This document shows, piece after piece, positions 1 through 8,582 of a stretch of DNA of 64,000 bases. The translations under genes were made by a program, and so were the position numbers. The stretch is taken from NCBI RefSeq assembly GCF_027924905.1, contig NZ_AP027055.1, positions 1,488,001 through 1,552,000 of the forward strand, given 5' to 3'. The stretch is from Limnohabitans sp. INBF002 (GTDB taxonomy: Bacteria; Pseudomonadota; Gammaproteobacteria; Burkholderiales; Burkholderiaceae_C). Each line of letters begins with the position of its first letter. Within the stretch, counting starts at the first letter, position 1. Under the pieces are notes generated by a model. That model was not told where the DNA came from and did no database searches. It saw only the letters and a program-made list of their open reading frames with translations.

Positions 1-729
1 TTTGGCGGCACCGTTGTACTGCAACACGATGAAGCGCAAAGGCTCGACCGAGCCACGTGCCACCGCAGCGAACGAGCCCATGCCGAGTTTTTCGATTTCT
101 TTGGGGCCCAACACCTGGCATTGAATGCCCGCCTTCTTGCCCAAATTCTGGGCCACATCGGCCAAATGGGTAGGGGTGGCGTGGTTGGCGGGACGGTTGC
201 CCCACTCTTTGGCCAGTGACACACCGGCCACTTGGGCACGGGCAAGGTCAAACTCGTGTTTGGCGGCTTTGGTCTTTTCAGCCGTTGGCAAAGCTAGCAC
301 CACGCGCGTCAAGCCTGCGGCTTTGGCCGAGGGTTTGGTGGCGGTGTACACATAGCTGGTGTCGGCCACAGCTTGAGCCGCAGCTTGCAGGCGATGTGCG
401 CTGGCATCGGCCAAACACACGGTGATGTGGGCGGGCTTAGCCGTCTTGAGCGAAGCCACTGCCGCTGTCACGGCTTGGCGCACGATGCGAGCGCTGCCAT
501 CGCCACTGGACACCAAAACCACACGTTGGGCGCTCACGCCCTGCGGGCGCCACACGCTGAGCAGCTTGGCGGGCGACTCGTCTAAATCACCGCTTTTGCG
601 TGCCTCAGAAATAAGTTGCGACAAAACGTCTTTGGCAGGCTTGTCCTTGGCAGATACCAAGATAATCAACGCATCGGTTTTATGCGTGGCTGCAGCGTGT
701 AAATCTAGGGTCTTGAGCTCGAAGTTCAT
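1..729 (-). CDS. pepA: Leucyl aminopeptidase (M17), N-terminal part
   Basis: This is the first 243 codons of a cytosolic leucyl aminopeptidase; the gene runs off the left edge, so the C-terminal zinc-binding catalytic domain is not visible. The translation begins MNFELKTLDL and carries the M17 N-terminal macro-like domain (about residues 1-160), then the start of the catalytic domain with the family segments AKEWGNRPANHATP and KLGMGSFAAVARGS. M17 enzymes release N-terminal residues from peptides, and PepA homologues can also bind DNA. It is divergent from lptF with only 24 nt between start codons, the arrangement seen in many proteobacteria, so the two promoters must overlap coding sequence. 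Confidence 0.93.
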   Translation of the reverse strand, partial: MNFELKTLDLHAAATHKTDALIILVSAKDKPAKDVLSQLISEARKSGDLDESPAKLLSVWRPQGVSAQRVVLVSSGDGSARIVRQAVTAAVASLKTAKPAHITVCLADASAHRLQAAAQAVADTSYVYTATKPSAKAAGLTRVVLALPTAEKTKAAKHEFDLARAQVAGVSLAKEWGNRPANHATPTHLADVAQNLGKKAGIQCQVLGPKEIEKLGMGSFAAVARGSVEPLRFIVLQYNGAAK

Positions 730-753
730 AATTGCGGTTTTCCTCTGTCGCTA

Positions 754-1857
754 ATGTTATTCCATTCCTCCATTCGCAAAGAGCTGGCACGCAGTTTTGG
801 CGCCACGCTCATCGTCTTGGTCACCATCGTGATGACCATGATGCTCATCCGCACGCTCGGTCAGGCCTCGAGCGGCAGCGTCAACCCAACTGAAATCAGT
901 TTGGTCATGGGCTACACCATGTTGGGACACTTGCCCACGGTGCTCACCATGAGCCTGTTCATCGCGTCGGTGGGCACCCTGTCTCGCATGTATTTGGAAA
1001 GTGAAATGGTGATTTGGTTGGTCAGCGGCCGCGGCTTGCGCGCCATCCTGAAGCCCATGATTCGCTTTGCGTGGCCCACGTTGCTGACGGTCAGTGTTTT
1101 GGTGTTGCTGGTGTGGCCTTGGTCCAACCAGCAAATCAGTGAACTCAAAGAGCGCTTTGAACAACGCGGCGATTTAGAACGCGTCTCGCCCGGACAGTTC
1201 CAAGAGTCTGCCAATGGTTTGCGGGTGTTCTTCGTTGACAAGGAAAGCGTGGAGAACAAAGAAGGCAAAAACGTCTTCATCTCTTCGAGCGAGCGTGGCA
1301 AGCAAGCCATGACGTCTGCCAAAAAGGGCCACGTTGAAACCATCGATGAAGACCGTTTCTTGGTGTTAGACATTGGCCAGCGCGTGGAGCAAACCAACGG
1401 CGAGACCGAGCTGAAAGTCAGCGAATTTAAGGTCTACGGCACACGAATCAGCCAAGATGTGAAGGCCGCAGCCGAGCAACCCACCAAAACCATCCATTCG
1501 CTGCAGCTCCTGCGCAATCGAACACCCAGCAATTTGGGTGAGTTGGCTTGGCGTTTGGGTCTGGCCATTGCGGCATTTAACTTGTTGGTCATCGCCTTGG
1601 CCATCACCAGTGCCAACCACCGAGTGGGGCGCGGCGGCAACTTGGCCTTGGCTTTGTTCATCTTTGTGGTGTATTACAACTTCATCAACCTCAGCCAAAG
1701 CTGGATCAGCTCGGGCAAAGTTCAGTTCTTGCCGAACCTGATTGCCTTGCACGGCGGCGTGTTCCTGTTTGCCATGACTTGGTTAGCCGTCCGCCACAAC
1801 AACTGGAGCTGGCGCAACCTGTTGGTCAAACGCCGCGCCAAGGAAACTGCCGCATGA
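754..1857 (+). CDS. lptF: LPS export permease LptF
   Basis: Predicted inner-membrane subunit of the LptB2FG ABC transporter, which extracts lipopolysaccharide and passes it to LptC. The 367-residue protein has the YjgP/YjgQ family layout: membrane helices near residues 15-35, 55-80 and 100-120, a periplasmic beta-jellyroll of about 130 residues, and three C-terminal helices (about 270-350). The opening SSIRKELARSFGATL is typical for LptF. The stop overlaps the lptG start (ATGA), so the two are probably translationally coupled. The ATPase LptB is not in this window. Confidence 0.94.
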   Translation: MLFHSSIRKELARSFGATLIVLVTIVMTMMLIRTLGQASSGSVNPTEISLVMGYTMLGHLPTVLTMSLFIASVGTLSRMYLESEMVIWLVSGRGLRAILKPMIRFAWPTLLTVSVLVLLVWPWSNQQISELKERFEQRGDLERVSPGQFQESANGLRVFFVDKESVENKEGKNVFISSSERGKQAMTSAKKGHVETIDEDRFLVLDIGQRVEQTNGETELKVSEFKVYGTRISQDVKAAAEQPTKTIHSLQLLRNRTPSNLGELAWRLGLAIAAFNLLVIALAITSANHRVGRGGNLALALFIFVVYYNFINLSQSWISSGKVQFLPNLIALHGGVFLFAMTWLAVRHNNWSWRNLLVKRRAKETAA

Positions 1858-2954
1858 AAACCTTGCGACGACTGATTTACGGCGAAGTGCTGATTGCCGT
1901 GGCGTTTGTGACGCTGAGCTTTTTGGCGCTGTTCTTCTTTTTCGACTTTGTGGACGAACTGCAAAACGTTGGCAAAAACGGCGGCAACTACCAAGTGAGC
2001 CACGCGTTCTCGTACGTGCTGCTGCTCGTGCCTAGCCACTTGTATGAATTGCTCCCTATTTCAGTGTTGATCGGCACTATTTTTGTGATGGCACGTTTGG
2101 CACAAAGTTCGGAGTTCACCATCCTTCGCACCAGCGGACTTGGGCCTACTTTGGCGCTGCGCAACCTGATGGGCTTGGGGTTGGCGTTTGTGGTGCTGAC
2201 GTTTGCGGTGGGCGACTACTTGTCACCGTTTTGTGACCGCTACGGCCAGCTCTTGAAATCGCGCTACTTGGGGCAAATCACCGTGGGACAAACCGGTGCT
2301 TGGTTGCGCGAGCGTCAAGACGACCGCAGCTACGCTGTGAATGTGAGCACCCTCACGCCTGAAGGCAACCCCAAAGGCATCCGAATTTTTGAATTCAACA
2401 AAGACGGCCAATGGGTCGCACTGACGAAGGCTGAGGTGGGCTTGCTGTCAGACGATGAGGCCTGGGACTTGCGCAACATCGAACGCAACGAGGTCGTTCG
2501 CCAAAACAATGAATCAGCGTTGGCGCGCAAGCATGCGGACAGCCAGCGTTGGCCCACCGGCATCACCTCTGAAATGATCTCTGTTGCCCTGCTCAAGCCC
2601 GAACGCATGGGCACGATTGACTTGTTTCAATACATCCAACACTTGAGCGCTAACGGCCAAACCACGCAACGCTTTGAGATTGAGTTCTGGAAAAAAGTGT
2701 TCTATCCGCTGAGTTGTTTGGTGATGGTGGTGCTTGCGCTCCCCTTTGCATACCTGCATTTCCGCAGCGGCAACATTGCCAGCCATGTGTTTGGTGGGGT
2801 CTTGGCTGGCATCAGCTTCTTTTTGCTCAACAACGTGTTCAGCTACATCGGCAACATCAACAGCTGGGCACCCTGGTTTGCAGCCGCGGCACCTGGCATG
2901 CTCTACACCCTCGCCTCACTGGCAGCCTTTGGCTGGCTGGTGCTGCGCCAATAA
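1854..2954 (+). CDS. lptG: LPS export permease LptG
   Basis: Partner of LptF in LPS export, 366 residues. The start chosen is the ATG at 1854, which overlaps the lptF stop and begins MKTLRRLIYGEVL, the usual LptG start. An upstream in-frame start at 1779 would only add residues lying inside lptF. Membrane helices lie near residues 15-35, 60-80 and 100-120, followed by a periplasmic domain and a C-terminal helical block (about 275-365). The segment LYELLPISVLIGTIF is strongly family-like. Confidence 0.94.
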   Translation: MKTLRRLIYGEVLIAVAFVTLSFLALFFFFDFVDELQNVGKNGGNYQVSHAFSYVLLLVPSHLYELLPISVLIGTIFVMARLAQSSEFTILRTSGLGPTLALRNLMGLGLAFVVLTFAVGDYLSPFCDRYGQLLKSRYLGQITVGQTGAWLRERQDDRSYAVNVSTLTPEGNPKGIRIFEFNKDGQWVALTKAEVGLLSDDEAWDLRNIERNEVVRQNNESALARKHADSQRWPTGITSEMISVALLKPERMGTIDLFQYIQHLSANGQTTQRFEIEFWKKVFYPLSCLVMVVLALPFAYLHFRSGNIASHVFGGVLAGISFFLLNNVFSYIGNINSWAPWFAAAAPGMLYTLASLAAFGWLVLRQ

Positions 2955-2963
2955 GGTTTTTAC

Positions 2964-3350
2964 ATGCACGCCATCATTTTGTTTGCCCACGGCTCACGCG
3001 ACCCGCTGTGGCACAAGCCCATCCAAACCGTGGCCGAACGCATCGCTCAGCGCTCGCCCGGCACCGTGGTGCGCTGCGCCTACCTTGAGCTGACTGAACC
3101 CGACCTGCCCCATGTGGCCAACGCCTTGGTCGCCGAAGGCGCGACCAGCTTATGCGTGGTGCCTATGTTTTTGGGGGTGGGCCGACATGCGCGCGAAGAT
3201 TTGCCCGAACTGATGCACGCCCTCAAAGCCAGCCACCCAAGCATCGACATCACCTGTCAACCCGCCGTGGGTGAGCAAGATGCCTTGCTCGACTTGCTCG
3301 CGGAGATCGCACTGGGGCGCGCCAACAGTCAGCCCACATCAAAAGCATAA
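2964..3350 (+). CDS. cbiX: Sirohydrochlorin chelatase-like CbiX/SirB
   Basis: Short (128 aa) class II chelatase that inserts Fe or Co into sirohydrochlorin on the way to siroheme or cobalamin. It opens with the family motif IILFAHGSRDP, whose His is the metal-binding residue. A second conserved His lies in LGVGRHAREDLP, and CAYLELTEP is also typical. It starts 9 nt after lptG and precedes cysB. Siroheme is the cofactor of assimilatory sulfite reductase, so the placement beside CysB makes functional sense. Fe versus Co preference cannot be read from the sequence. Confidence 0.88.
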   Translation: MHAIILFAHGSRDPLWHKPIQTVAERIAQRSPGTVVRCAYLELTEPDLPHVANALVAEGATSLCVVPMFLGVGRHAREDLPELMHALKASHPSIDITCQPAVGEQDALLDLLAEIALGRANSQPTSKA

Positions 3351-3407
3351 GAAACTGATTAATTAGATCATTAAGGCATAATGGGTCGCAAATTTAGCCA
3401 TTGCGCC

Positions 3408-4349
3408 ATGAACTTACATCAATTCCGCTTCGTTCAAGAAGCCGTCCGCCGCAACCTCAACCTCACCGAGGTGGCTAAGTCACTGCACACCTCACAGCCG
3501 GGCGTGTCTAAAGCCATCATTGAGCTAGAAGAAGAGCTGGGCATCGAAATTTTCTCGCGCCACGGCAAACGCCTCAAGCGTGTGACCGAACCAGGCCAGC
3601 ATGTGCTGCGCAGCATTGAGGTCATCCTGCGCGAGGTGGGCAACTTGAAGCGCATTGGCGAGCAGTTCAGCGCCGAAGACAGCGGCACCTTGTCCATCGC
3701 CACCACCCACACCCAAGCCCGTTATGTGCTGCCCGTGCCCGTGGCCAAGCTGCGCGAGGCCTACCCCAACGTGAACATCAGCCTGCACCAAGGGGCGCCC
3801 GCACAAGTGGCGCAAATGGTGATGGACGAAGTGGCCGAGATTGGCATTGCCACAGAATCGCTCTCGGAGTACCCCGAACTGGTGACCCTGCCTTGTTATG
3901 AGTGGGAACACATGTTGGTCATCCCCAAATCACACCCACTGGCGGGCAAAGTACGCATCACGCTCGAAGACTTGGCGGCTGAGCCCATCATCACCTACCA
4001 CCCGTCGTTCACAGGTCGCACCCGCATTGACAAAGCCTTTGCAGCGAAGAACCTCTCACCACGCATCGCGCTTGAAGCGATTGACTCAGACGTCATCAAG
4101 ACCTATGTGCGTTTGGGTTTGGGCGTGGGCATCGTGGCCGAGATGGCCGTGAAAGACGGCTTGGACGACGACCTCGTCGCCCGCCCCGCCTCGCAGCTGT
4201 TTGGCAAAAACGTGGCGCGTATTGCGTTCAAGCGCAGTGCCTACATTCGCCACTTTGTGTATGACTTTGCTGCCCTGTTGAGCGACCGCCTCGACCGCAA
4301 CCTCATCATGAAGGCCCTCGACGGCCACCCTACTGACTTCAATATGTAA
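3408..4349 (+). CDS. cysB: CysB-type LysR transcriptional regulator
   Basis: LysR-family activator of sulfur assimilation, 313 residues. The start is the ATG at 3408 (MNLHQFRFVQEAVRRNLNLT), the canonical CysB start; the upstream ATG at 3381 would add nine atypical residues. The winged helix is at about 1-60 and the effector domain at about 90-300. The segment TTHTQARYVLP matches the sulfate/acetylserine-binding strand of CysB. It probably controls the cysteine biosynthesis regulon. An AT-rich stretch just upstream (about 3350-3385) is the probable promoter. Confidence 0.93.
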   Translation: MNLHQFRFVQEAVRRNLNLTEVAKSLHTSQPGVSKAIIELEEELGIEIFSRHGKRLKRVTEPGQHVLRSIEVILREVGNLKRIGEQFSAEDSGTLSIATTHTQARYVLPVPVAKLREAYPNVNISLHQGAPAQVAQMVMDEVAEIGIATESLSEYPELVTLPCYEWEHMLVIPKSHPLAGKVRITLEDLAAEPIITYHPSFTGRTRIDKAFAAKNLSPRIALEAIDSDVIKTYVRLGLGVGIVAEMAVKDGLDDDLVARPASQLFGKNVARIAFKRSAYIRHFVYDFAALLSDRLDRNLIMKALDGHPTDFNM

Positions 4350-4359
4350 GCCACGCAAC

Positions 4360-5523
4360 ATGACCACACCGCACCTCGATACCAAGTTCCCCAAAATCGG
4401 CACCACCATCTTCACAGTCATGTCGGCGTTGGCCACTGAGAAAAACGCCGTCAACCTCGGCCAAGGCTTTCCCGACTTTGACTGCGACCCCAAACTCGTC
4501 GCCTGCGTGAACGACGCCATGACCCACGGCCTCAACCAATACCCGCCCATGACCGGCGTGCCCGCGCTGCGCGAAGCCGTGGCAGACAAGATTGAGTCGC
4601 TCTACCAATACCGCTACGACGCCACCAGCGAAATCACCATCACTGCGGGTGCGACACAAGCCATCCTCAGCATCATCTTGGCCGTGGTGCGTGCGGGTGA
4701 CGAAGTCATCGTGCTCGAACCCTGCTACGACAGCTACATCCCCAACATCGACATGGCGGGCGGCGTGGCCGTACGCGTGCCGCTCACGCCCGGCACCTTC
4801 CGCCCCGACTTCGACAAAATCTCGGCGGCCATCACCCCAAAGACCCGCGCGATCATCGTCAACAGCCCGCACAACCCCAGCGCCACCGTGTGGACGCGCG
4901 AGGAAATGTTGAAATTACAAGAGCTGCTTGCCCCCACCAACATCGTGCTCATCAGCGACGAGGTGTACGAGCACATGGTCTACGCCCCGCTGCAACATCT
5001 GAGCGCCTCCAGCTTCCCCGGCTTGGCCGAGCGTGCGTTCATCGTGTCGAGCTTTGGCAAAACCTTCCACGTCACGGGCTGGAAAATTGGCTACGTGGCG
5101 GCCCCTGCGGCCTACAGCGCCGAGTTCCGCAAGGTGCATCAGTTCAACGTGTTCACCGTCAACACGCCCGTGCAACACGGCTTGGCTGCATTCCTGCAAG
5201 ACCCACAGCCCTATTTGCAACTGCCCGCCTTCTATGGCGCCAAGCGCGATCTGTTTCGCCAAGGCTTGGCCCAAACCAAGTTTGAGTTGTTGCCCTCGGA
5301 AGGCAGCTACTTTCAGTGCGTGCGCATAGCCAACCTAGGCGTACCCGAGAAAGACTTGAGCGAAGCCGACTTCTGCAAATGGCTCACCTCTGAAATTGGC
5401 GTGGCCGCCATTCCCCTCTCGGCCTTTTACGCCGATGGGTTTGACCAACGCGTGGTCCGCTTTTGCTACGCCAAGAAGGACGAAACTTTGAAGTTGGCAC
5501 TGGGCCGTTTGGCGCGTTTGTAA
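4360..5523 (+). CDS. PLP-dependent aminotransferase (methionine aminotransferase-like)
   Basis: Fold-type I aminotransferase of 387 residues, most like the YbdL/methionine aminotransferase group. Visible marks are NLGQGFPDFD near residue 35, TAGATQAI near 100, the aspartate region LISDEVYEHMVY, and the PLP lysine in SSFGKTFHVTGWKIGY (about residue 235). RFCYAKKDETL near the C terminus holds the carboxylate-binding Arg. YbdL-type enzymes transaminate methionine and aromatic amino acids with 2-oxoacids. It lies 10 nt after cysB, which fits a sulfur amino acid role, but the substrate is inferred. Confidence 0.85.
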   Translation: MTTPHLDTKFPKIGTTIFTVMSALATEKNAVNLGQGFPDFDCDPKLVACVNDAMTHGLNQYPPMTGVPALREAVADKIESLYQYRYDATSEITITAGATQAILSIILAVVRAGDEVIVLEPCYDSYIPNIDMAGGVAVRVPLTPGTFRPDFDKISAAITPKTRAIIVNSPHNPSATVWTREEMLKLQELLAPTNIVLISDEVYEHMVYAPLQHLSASSFPGLAERAFIVSSFGKTFHVTGWKIGYVAAPAAYSAEFRKVHQFNVFTVNTPVQHGLAAFLQDPQPYLQLPAFYGAKRDLFRQGLAQTKFELLPSEGSYFQCVRIANLGVPEKDLSEADFCKWLTSEIGVAAIPLSAFYADGFDQRVVRFCYAKKDETLKLALGRLARL

Positions 5524-5538
5524 GCTCCCTTTCAAAAC

Positions 5539-6477
5539 ATGACCTCCATTCACCGACGCCAGCTGCTCAGCCTGCTGGCCAGCGCAGCGTTGCCCATCGG
5601 GCTCGCTGCACAAACCGCGAAAACACAAGGCCGCTTGGTCATCATTGGTGGCGCGGAAGACCGCAAGCAAGACCGCATCATCTTGCGCAAGTTTCTTGAG
5701 CTCAGCGGTGGTGCCAACGCCAAAATTCGTGTCGTCACAGCAGCCAGCGGTGTGCCCGATGTGGTGTGGGCCAGCTACCAAGCTGTGTTTCAAGACCTAG
5801 GTGCGCTCAACTGCGAGGTGGTGCCCATGCTCACCCGCGACGATGCATCTGAACCTCATGTGGTCAGCCAACTGGCCGAGGCCGATGGCATCTTCATCAC
5901 CGGCGGCGACCAAAACAGACTCATGCAATGCTTGTGGGAATCCCCTGCATCGCAGGCCATGCACCGCGCTTTTCATCTGAACAACACGTGCATTGCGGGC
6001 ACCAGCGCAGGCGCGGCTGTGATGTCGCGCCACATGCTGGCGCAAGGCGCTCCCACGCCCACACCTGAAAAGGACGTGGTATTGATGGACATTGGCCTGA
6101 GCTTCATGCCCAACGCCATCGTGGACCAACACTTCTCACAACGCCACCGTCTGAGCCGTTTGCTCTCGGCTTTGGCACAACGCCCCGACCTCTTGGGCGT
6201 GGGCATTGACGAAGACACCGCCTTGGTGATTGAGCCCAACCAGTCGGTAGAAATTGTTGGGCGCGGCACCGTCACCTTGGTCGATCCACGACGCATGCGC
6301 AGCAACTCAGACACGATTGACGAAGGCGACAAACTCGAAATGCTGGGCCTGCAACTGCATGTGCTACCAGCAGGCAACCGCTATGTGCTGCCCAGCAATC
6401 CCAAAAACCGCAAACAACCGGTGTTGCTGTGGGATGCCCTCTCGATGCTGGCCAAAACAGGGCCGATGCGCGGTTAA
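5539..6477 (+). CDS. cphB: Cyanophycinase-like serine peptidase (S51), exported
   Basis: S51-family peptidase of 312 residues that resembles cyanophycinase, which cuts the Asp-Arg storage polymer cyanophycin into dipeptides. The nucleophile motif is AGTSAGAAVMS, with GRLVIIGGAEDRKQDR and IFITGGDQNRL also diagnostic. The N terminus HRRQLLSLLASAALPIGLAAQ looks like a cleavable export signal, so it probably acts outside the cytoplasm on environmental polymer. No cyanophycin synthetase is in this window. An isoaspartyl dipeptidase-like role is an alternative. Confidence 0.85.
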   Translation: MTSIHRRQLLSLLASAALPIGLAAQTAKTQGRLVIIGGAEDRKQDRIILRKFLELSGGANAKIRVVTAASGVPDVVWASYQAVFQDLGALNCEVVPMLTRDDASEPHVVSQLAEADGIFITGGDQNRLMQCLWESPASQAMHRAFHLNNTCIAGTSAGAAVMSRHMLAQGAPTPTPEKDVVLMDIGLSFMPNAIVDQHFSQRHRLSRLLSALAQRPDLLGVGIDEDTALVIEPNQSVEIVGRGTVTLVDPRRMRSNSDTIDEGDKLEMLGLQLHVLPAGNRYVLPSNPKNRKQPVLLWDALSMLAKTGPMRG

Positions 6478-6484
6478 GACATTC

Positions 6485-7408
6485 ATGCAAGCCTTGCTCA
6501 ACGCCATCGCCACGATGGCACTTTCAACCGACGCACACCGCGTGTTTCATGGCCGCGGCGGTTTGCACCCAGGCTGTGAACATTGGGCACTCGACGCTTT
6601 CCCGCCTGTGTTGGTTCTCACCAGCTTCAAACCCACCACCGACGACGAGCTGGCCACCGTGGGTGCAGCCTTGCATGCGCGCTGGCAACACATCGCCCCT
6701 GAACAGCCCCTGAACTGGGTGTTTCAATGCCGCCATGAAAGCCAAACTGAAACTCGGCTGATGAGCGGCGCTGTGCCTGACCCGCATGTGGTCACCGAAG
6801 AAGGCGCGCGCTTTCGGGTGCATGTGCTCAAAGGCCAAAACCACGGACTGTTTCTCGACATGGCCGAAGGCCGCCGCTGGGTACGCCACCATGTGGCCGC
6901 CCATCCCAAGCTCAAAGTGCTCAACCTGTTTGCCTACACCTGCGCCTTCTCCGTCGTGGCACAACAGGCCGGCGCCAAACACGTGGTGAACGTGGACATG
7001 AGCCACGGTGCCATGGCCACGGGCCAGCAAAACCACCAGCTCAACGGCCTCAACTCGGGTGCGAGTTTTTTAGCGCACGACATTTTCAAAACCTGGGGCA
7101 AGATCACACGCGGCGGCCCTTACGGACTCGTCATCGTGGACCCGCCCAGCTACCAAAAAGGCAGCTTTGTGGCCACCAAAGATTACGCCCGCCTCATGCG
7201 CCGTTTGCCAGAGCTGTTGGCACCTGGCGGGCACGCCTTGTTGTGCCTCAACGCCCCCGAACTGGGCCTCTCTTTTTTGCAAGACCAAATGCAAGAACTC
7301 GCTCCGGAACTTGTGTTTGAACAACGCGTCCCCAACCCCGCGGTGTTTGCCGATGTGTCGCCCGAACGCGCGCTCAAAGTGCTGGTGTACAAGGCCCCCG
7401 AGCTATGA
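6485..7408 (+). CDS. Class I SAM-dependent methyltransferase (RlmI/PUA-less type)
   Basis: Putative RNA or protein methyltransferase of 307 residues. The start chosen is ATG 6485 (MQALLNAIATM), since an upstream frame extension lies inside the cyanophycinase gene. The SAM-binding Rossmann domain begins near KVLNLFAYTCAFSVVAQQAGA (motif I), with NVDMSHGAM as the ribose-binding strand. The catalytic-region motif VDPPSYQKGSF is of the DPPxF type found in rRNA cytosine-C5 and related methyltransferases. The target is unknown. It overlaps the next gene by 4 nt, suggesting coupled translation. Confidence 0.8.
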   Translation: MQALLNAIATMALSTDAHRVFHGRGGLHPGCEHWALDAFPPVLVLTSFKPTTDDELATVGAALHARWQHIAPEQPLNWVFQCRHESQTETRLMSGAVPDPHVVTEEGARFRVHVLKGQNHGLFLDMAEGRRWVRHHVAAHPKLKVLNLFAYTCAFSVVAQQAGAKHVVNVDMSHGAMATGQQNHQLNGLNSGASFLAHDIFKTWGKITRGGPYGLVIVDPPSYQKGSFVATKDYARLMRRLPELLAPGGHALLCLNAPELGLSFLQDQMQELAPELVFEQRVPNPAVFADVSPERALKVLVYKAPEL

Positions 7409-7809
7409 GATCGCCCATTTCAGTGGTTGATGTGGACCGCCCAGAAACCTGGACACGCTATCGCAATGGCCTGTGCGACACCTGCGCTGCCAACTGCTGC
7501 ACCATGCCCGTCGAAGTCAAGCTGCCAGACTTGGTGCGCTTAGAACTGGTCGACCCCTTTGAAGCCGAACACGAAGAACCCAAACAGATCGCCAAACGCT
7601 TAAGCAAAGCCGGCCTGATTGAGCACTTCAATTTCAAAAACAGCATCTTCACCCTCGCCCGCCGTGCCAGCGGCGACTGCCAATTCTTAGATGCCCAAAC
7701 CCGCCGCTGCACCGTTTACGACAAACGCCCCAATACCTGCCGACTGCACCCGCAAGTGGGGCCAAGGCCGAATCACTGTCCGTTTGGGGCGGTGAAAAAA
7801 TCGCGCTAA
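7405..7809 (+). CDS. YkgJ-family Cys-rich metal-cluster protein
   Basis: Small protein (134 aa) of the YkgJ family, with a Cys-rich pattern that binds zinc or an iron-sulfur cluster. Cysteines are CDTCAANCC near the N terminus, DCQFLD in the middle, and CTVYDKRPNTCRLHP and CPFG toward the C terminus. RPNTCRLHP is a strong family signature. No catalytic role is established for most members. It is translationally coupled to the methyltransferase ahead of it. Confidence 0.82.
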   Translation: MRSPISVVDVDRPETWTRYRNGLCDTCAANCCTMPVEVKLPDLVRLELVDPFEAEHEEPKQIAKRLSKAGLIEHFNFKNSIFTLARRASGDCQFLDAQTRRCTVYDKRPNTCRLHPQVGPRPNHCPFGAVKKSR

Positions 7810-7965
7810 GTCTTGTAATAACCGGCGATTCCATTTGCATATGCGTGATCGCCGCTTACATAGCCCCAGCCTGTACAGAAGTACAAACTCTGCACGTTCA
7901 ATAACGAGGGGCTCGGGGCTCGGAGCTCGACCTGACCCAAATTAACTTTTGGGAGATTGCCAAAG

Positions 7966-7982
7966 GTAGGCCATTGGCCTAC
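7966..7982. promoter_or_regulatory. 17-nt palindrome upstream of the BrnT-like gene
   Basis: GTAGGCCATTGGCCTAC is a perfect 8+1+8 inverted repeat ending 7 nt before the chosen toxin start. Toxin-antitoxin operons are commonly autoregulated by the DNA-binding antitoxin, so this is a candidate operator; that role is inferred. The rest of the 7810-7965 gap shows only a short GC-rich tandem (ggggctcggggctcggagctcg near 7910-7930). Confidence 0.5.
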
Positions 7983-7989
7983 ACTTGCC

Positions 7990-8271
7990 ATGAATTTCGA
8001 ATGGGATGAAGCCAAAAGCGATGCTTGTTTTGACGAACGCGGTTTTGACTTTGCCTATGCGGCCCAAGCTTTCTTCGACCCGAAGCGCCTCATCCGCGCA
8101 GACCTGCGGCACAGCTACGGTGAAGAACGCTTTCAGTTGCTAGGCGCAATCGACTTGCGGATATTTGTGGTGGTCTATACACCTCGCCCGCAAGCCACAC
8201 GCATCATCTCAGCTCGTAAAGCCAATGCACGAGAGGTCAAGCACTATGAAAACGGTACGCATGAAGATTGA
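7990..8271 (+). CDS. brnT: BrnT-family toxin
   Basis: Ribonuclease toxin of the BrnT type (RelE-like fold), 93 residues. The start at 7990 gives MNFEWDEAKSDACFDERGFD, matching the family opening 'xFEWDxxKxxxNxxKHGxxF'; the conserved KHG is replaced here by ERG. The end RIISARKANAREVKHYE is the canonical BrnT C-terminal signature. It overlaps the downstream HTH gene by 26 nt, as expected for a toxin-antitoxin pair. The partner is an XRE-type HTH protein, not the ribbon-helix-helix BrnA. Confidence 0.85.
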   Translation: MNFEWDEAKSDACFDERGFDFAYAAQAFFDPKRLIRADLRHSYGEERFQLLGAIDLRIFVVVYTPRPQATRIISARKANAREVKHYENGTHED

Positions 8272-8581
8272 ACCCAACACCCCCAGCACCAAACGCATGG
8301 GTCGGGTGAACACGGCCAAGCTTGACGCCACCACAGAAACTCAAATCGCACAGCACGCGGCACAAGACGATGCAGCAGCCATGCAAGACGCTGCCAAATT
8401 TGCACGCCGCGTACGCCGCCGCTTGGGCTTTAGCCAAGCCGAATTTGCCACGCGTATTGATGTGTCGTTAGAAACCATCCGCAACTGGGAACAAGGCAAG
8501 CGCAGCCCAACGGGTGCAGCCAAGGCCTTGCTCAAAGTGTTGGACAAAGCACCAGAGGCAGCGCTGGCGGCGTTGCATTAA
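8246..8581 (+). CDS. HTH (XRE-type) antitoxin
   Basis: Probable antitoxin of the BrnT-like toxin, 111 residues. Residues 1-50 are polar and probably disordered, as suits toxin wrapping. A helix-turn-helix follows (FARRVRRRLGFSQAEFATRI then LETIRNWEQGKRSPTGAAK). The segment IRNWEQGKRSPTGAA is typical of HigA/MqsA-like DNA-binding antitoxins. The start at 8246 (MKTVRMK) is chosen; ATG 8261 is an alternative. It probably represses its own promoter, with the palindrome at 7966 as the candidate site. Confidence 0.82.
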   Translation: MKTVRMKIEPNTPSTKRMGRVNTAKLDATTETQIAQHAAQDDAAAMQDAAKFARRVRRRLGFSQAEFATRIDVSLETIRNWEQGKRSPTGAAKALLKVLDKAPEAALAALH

Positions 8582-8582
8582 A

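Noticed and set aside
7806..8015. Minus-strand ORF of 69 codons in the gap before the BrnT-like gene
   Set aside because: It overlaps the toxin start and palindrome, has no ribosome site, and resembles no family I recognise.
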